A model generated the notes under the pieces. That model searched no databases. It worked only from the letters and a program-made list of their open reading frames with translations, and was not told the origin of the DNA. 45,328 nt of DNA, taken from the NCBI GenBank assembly GCA_024640685.1, contig JAHEEN010000004.1:1-45328 (forward strand), read 5' to 3'. Each line of letters opens with the position of its first letter. The first letter of the stretch is position 1. The position numbers were made by a program, and so were the translations under genes. The stretch comes from Rhodospirillaceae bacterium (GTDB lineage: Bacteria; Pseudomonadota; Gammaproteobacteria; Steroidobacterales; Rariloculaceae). Positions 42,600 to 45,328 of the stretch are shown piece after piece.

Positions 42600-42941
42600 C
42601 TCTAATTTCGATGTTCACGAAGCCTAACTCATGGTTTCGGCTAAGCCTCAGGATTTCCTTGCTCATTACCTGGATTAATTTGCGCTCGCATTTCATCTAA
42701 ATGTGCAACGGTTGAGTTCAGCAGTCACGAAGTACGCTCAGCCTGTAACGGACTGCGCATTAGATCCTGGGCTTGCATGAGCCAGAAGAGAGGACTAACC
42801 GGGTAAACTTGGGGCTAGCAGTTTGCGGCCGATAGCACTGGGGTGGACTCCTCCTCACCTTACGGCATCACGATGCTCCAGACTGGATTGAGCGTTCTTC
42901 AAAACGAATTATCTCAGTCACAGGAAGACAAGAAATCCGAG
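42600..42941. other. Spacer between pilA and a truncated IS110-type element
   Basis: No gene is recognised. The left part should hold the pilA promoter (possibly sigma-54 type, but no match was found). The right part, from about 42780, probably belongs to the left end of the insertion element; its exact border could not be fixed because no flanking repeat was identified. Confidence 0.35.
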
Positions 42942-43464
42942 ATGCAGATTACCCGTGTTGGTGTGGATTTGCCGCAAAACGTCTTTCAGGTACATGGCGT
43001 CGATGCCACAGGTCGGCCAGTGCTTACACGGCAACTCAAGCGTTTCAACTGGCTGAAGGTGCTTAGCCAAATACGACAACCAGGCTGCGACATTGGCATG
43101 GAAGCCTGCGTCGGGTCGCATCACCGGGCGCGGGAGCTTCAATCGCGCGGATTTTAGGTCAAGCTCATCGCGCCACAGTTCGTCAAGCACCTCAAAACAT
43201 CACGGCACCGGCGGTAAGAATCTCATCTACCGCATCACCAAACTTGGCGATCCTTATCTGCGTAGCATCTTGATCCATGGCGCTCGTGCCGTAGTCAGCC
43301 AGGCCAAACGGCGTGATGACCACTTGAGTAGATGGGGCACCGAGCTTGCTCAGAAACGGCACACGAACGTCGCCGCAGTGGCTCTCGCCAACAAGACCGC
43401 GCGTATTGCCTGGGCAATGCTCAGATATGGGACTGATTACAACCCAGAGCTCGTCCGCTGCTAG
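42942..43464 (+). pseudogene. IS110-family transposase with internal deletion
   Basis: The N-terminal part (about 71 codons from ATG 42942) has MQITRVGVDLPQNVFQVHGV and IGMEAC, which carry the first aspartate and the glutamate of the DEDD catalytic site. It ends at TAG 43155, after which VKLIAPQFVKHLK is still readable in the same frame. The sequence then jumps, in another frame, to the C-terminal Transposase_20 part: GTGGKNLIYRITKLGDPYLR, then ILIHGARAV and TARIAWAMLRYG. The middle third, including the last two catalytic aspartates (normally in a KNDAADA-type motif), is gone. The enzyme cannot be active, so the element is a fossil. Confidence 0.85.
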
Positions 43465-43771
43465 GCGATCGAGCTCAATCGCTGAATAACAAAAAGCCTG
43501 TCACTTACGCTTGCAAAGCACAGTGGAAGATGCTGAAACGGTCGATCCGGCGCCAGTCAAACCCGAGAATGTCCGGGTGCGAAAAAGCACGTAAAAGCGA
43601 TTGGGAACTGGCGCGCGCAGACCCAACAAGGCCCCGCATCAACGTATGCCAACTCTCGAGGCGGGATACACGGGCGCAGTCATCCTGCTCCCCACTAACC
43701 ACTGGCTTGCAAAACGAGGAGGAGTCCATATGCGGTCATTCACGCATTTATTCGTGAACCTGACCTGTGCT
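43465..43771. other. Noncoding right flank of the IS110-type remnant
   Basis: About 300 bases without a convincing gene. IS110-type elements carry noncoding end sequences beyond the transposase (in part encoding a bridge RNA in some members), so part of this stretch may belong to the element. No terminal repeat or insertion border was recognised. Confidence 0.35.
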
Positions 43772-44212
43772 CTAGTCTGCGCTAACGAGATTTATCGTGA
43801 TTACCAAGTCCGTCGCGGATAAGACGATTTTTGCGTCTTCGTAGGATGCCGGCCCGAAGCGACCACGCGCGTTGTTGGAAAAACCAATTCTCTCTTTTGG
43901 TATTCGGAACAGCCCCGTGTCTAGTTCGCCATCCATATCTTCATCGTAGATCGCGCTTACAGCGTATTCCCCCGAAACTAGCCCGTGAAAGACTACGGTA
44001 CATCGGCCTTCGTCATTCACCATGCCCGTCTGCTGGGCTGTGGGCGTTTGCAGAAAATTTTCAGAATCGAACAGCGAAACGATAACTTGGCCCAGATTCG
44101 GATGTGCGTCTTCTACAGTCACCGTCAATAACAGCCCGCTATCCTGAGCCCACACCTCACTGACAGAGACTACACACAGCAGGACCACGAAGGGCCTTTT
44201 CATTAGGTTCAT
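43772..44212 (-). CDS. DUF2141-family exported protein
   Basis: 146 residues. The signal peptide ends VWAQ, followed by a beta-sandwich of the DUF2141 family. The hallmark run YDEDMDGELDTGLFRIPKER, continuing IGFSNNARGRFGP, closely fits the family consensus (acidic calcium-like DxDxDGxLD loop, then GxPKExxGFSN). Such proteins are secreted or periplasmic with no assigned reaction; the acidic loop may bind calcium (inference). It is on the minus strand, just beyond the insertion-element flank, and upstream lie two small membrane-protein genes in the same direction. Confidence 0.85.
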   Translation of the reverse strand: MNLMKRPFVVLLCVVSVSEVWAQDSGLLLTVTVEDAHPNLGQVIVSLFDSENFLQTPTAQQTGMVNDEGRCTVVFHGLVSGEYAVSAIYDEDMDGELDTGLFRIPKERIGFSNNARGRFGPASYEDAKIVLSATDLVITINLVSAD

Positions 44213-44248
44213 CGGTCCACGCTATTCAATTCGAGCACAACCTGATGC

Positions 44249-44500
44249 TTAACTGCCGCTGAGTTGGTCTCGGATCTCGCCCAGCCGATCGTAGGTCCTA
44301 AACGCGAGAATTGCGGTCTCAAAAATTACACGAACAGTCAGGGTTCCAAATATGAGCGGAAAGGGCCATGCCCAATGCCCCCGCGAGTAAAGAATGGCGC
44401 TTCCATAAAGCGTTCCACCTATTGCTCCCCAGAAAAGAATCTGAAGAAGCATCGGCGAAATCATCCGACGAAACGTCAGAGTCTCAATTAGCGTCTTCAT
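44249..44500 (-). CDS. DUF4282-like small membrane protein
   Basis: 83 residues with two hydrophobic segments (MLLQILFWGAIGGTLYGSAIL and PFPLIFGTLTVRVIFETAIL) and the pattern FRRMISPMLLQILFW at the start and RLGEIRDQL at the end, as in DUF4282 proteins. Function unknown. It overlaps the end of the upstream DoxX-like gene by 17 bases, so translation of the two is coupled. Confidence 0.7.
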   Translation of the reverse strand: MKTLIETLTFRRMISPMLLQILFWGAIGGTLYGSAILYSRGHWAWPFPLIFGTLTVRVIFETAILAFRTYDRLGEIRDQLSGS

Positions 44501-44957
44501 GCCGCACCTCCCTTACTGCGAACCAATATGCCCAGCCTATCAGGACAACCTGAACCGGGGCGCGCACCAATAGATAGGCAGGGCCCCATTGATGTCCTCC
44601 CATACCGACCGAATGAATTGCTGCGTAGATATTGGCAGGGAAGAATGCCGCCAGAACGACGATGCAGGCCCAACCGGATAGTCTCCGGGTACCGGCATTC
44701 CAGAGGCCGGCCGCTAGTACCCACTCAAGAATCCCCGTTGCATAAATGACCGCAATTCTTCTGGGTGCCCAAGGCGGTAACATCTCCGCCATCGGTTCCG
44801 TCTGCACAAAATGCCCCATACCGAAAAATATGAAAGCCGCGATGAGACCAATGACGCCGCCAATATCGGGATCGATAACAGGTCGCCGCCAGGCGATGAG
44901 ACGTACCGCAGCGAATGGCACCACCAGGATCGCAAGAATAAGGACCGGAGTCGTCAA
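44484..44957 (-). CDS. DoxX-like integral membrane protein
   Basis: 157 residues with four membrane helices. The pattern GHFVQTEPMAEMLPPWAPRR, then a helix with GILEWVLAAGL and AAFFPANIYAA, matches DoxX-type proteins, whose members are linked to quinone or thiol redox steps at the membrane but mostly lack defined roles. No sulfur or quinone genes are near. It is the first gene of a pair with the DUF4282-like gene. Confidence 0.75.
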   Translation of the reverse strand: MTTPVLILAILVVPFAAVRLIAWRRPVIDPDIGGVIGLIAAFIFFGMGHFVQTEPMAEMLPPWAPRRIAVIYATGILEWVLAAGLWNAGTRRLSGWACIVVLAAFFPANIYAAIHSVGMGGHQWGPAYLLVRAPVQVVLIGWAYWFAVREVRHEDAN

Positions 44958-45148
44958 CCGTCACCCTGTATTTCTGGCACCGTTGTTCCGTTTCTATCGC
45001 GAGTCCTGCGCTTGTGCCAGCGTCTACATCCGGACAGCTTAAGCCGAAAACTCGATTCCGAGAACATACCACGGGAACGTCCGCTCTTCGCTCGTATCTC
45101 GCCGTAATTTCTTGTTAATGACTTGGACCCGATCCAACCGGTAGCTTT

Positions 45149-45230
45149 GGGGCGAACAGCCGACCTGCTATTTCGCTATGTTATCGGTTTGTTTAACAAG
45201 TACGGCCATTAGCTACCGTTCCATAACTAG
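45149..45230. repeat. Second copy of the intergenic repeat at 41315-41390
   Basis: It begins GGGGCGAACAGCCGACCTGC and later has TTTAACAAGTACGGCCATTA, matching GGGGCGCACAGCCGACATGC and CTTAACGAACTACGGCCAAT of the first copy in the same order and strand. Matching is imperfect, suggesting old copies. The remaining bases 44958-45148 show nothing recognisable. Confidence 0.5.
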
Positions 45231-45254
45231 TACCAATGGTAGCCGCCTTGAATC

Positions 45255-45328
45255 ATGAAGACGGGGCCAAACAAACTCCCCGCATTCGATCCCAGTGTTC
45301 CAATAAGCGCGCTAGATTTCTCATCGTT
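45255..45328 (+). CDS. Possible start of a gene running off the window
   Basis: ATG 45255 opens a frame (MKTGPNKLPAFDPSVPISAL) that stays open for 24 codons to the end of the window. There is no clear ribosome site, so this is only a possibility. No family is recognisable from so short a stretch. Confidence 0.25.
   Translation, partial: MKTGPNKLPAFDPSVPISALDFSS

Noticed and set aside
43505-43757. Small frames right of the transposase remnant
   Set aside because: Overlapping frames on both strands without ribosome sites; better explained as noncoding element flank.

Overview
The window looks like chromosome from a GC-rich, Gram-negative, gammaproteobacterium-like organism that I cannot name further. 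The assignment rests on the TamA/TamB outer-membrane assembly pair, an OxyR with the enterobacterial cysteine spacing, ZnuABC, ZntB, a type IV pilin and a sigma-54 regulator with a matching -24/-12 promoter. The left three quarters is compact and GC-rich. Two stretches, about 21.5-27.1 kb and 41-45.3 kb, are visibly less GC-rich, have long spacers and hold mostly unrecognised genes, so they look accessory.

Left to right: two YeeE/YedE half-transporters (the first cut by the window edge); a CopC/CopD copper pair; a Tat-exported MmgE/PrpD protein; a DUF6152-type exported protein; LigA/LigB subunits of an extradiol ring-cleavage dioxygenase; a second DUF6152-type protein and a YncE-like propeller. 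From 8.7 to 14.1 kb there is a zinc-uptake operon: a small CxC protein, a DUF4198 protein, a DUF6162-like membrane protein, ZnuA, ZnuC, ZnuB, and a second ZnuA-like protein that has lost its histidine ligands. A 148-bp inverted-repeat element separates this operon from convergent zntB and mscS. Then come tamA-tamB, the first accessory stretch (lipoprotein, third DUF6152-type protein, class II amidotransferase), mgtE and malonyl-CoA decarboxylase.

At 30.1-34.1 kb there is a regulatory and peroxide-stress block: a sigma-54 activator with a Cys-rich PAS domain, three upstream TGCC-N6-GGCA dyads, a sigma-54 promoter and a 29-residue membrane peptide with its own terminator, followed by a peroxiredoxin-glutaredoxin fusion, Dps and divergent OxyR. 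Next is a cyclic-di-GMP-I riboswitch in front of a tiny gene that is either frameshifted or read by +1 slippage, then an outer-membrane barrel. A dicarboxylate symporter, an L,D-transpeptidase overlapping an M15-type peptidase, a decayed gene and a split version of the DUF6152 architecture follow. The window ends with PilA, a truncated IS110-type transposase and several small exported or membrane proteins.

Two themes recur. Seven exported proteins are predicted to start with histidine after signal cleavage, a copper/zinc-handling arrangement known for CopC. The most unusual self-contained unit is the sigma-54 circuit that seems dedicated to one 29-residue membrane peptide. All assignments were made by reading the sequence; no database search was run.
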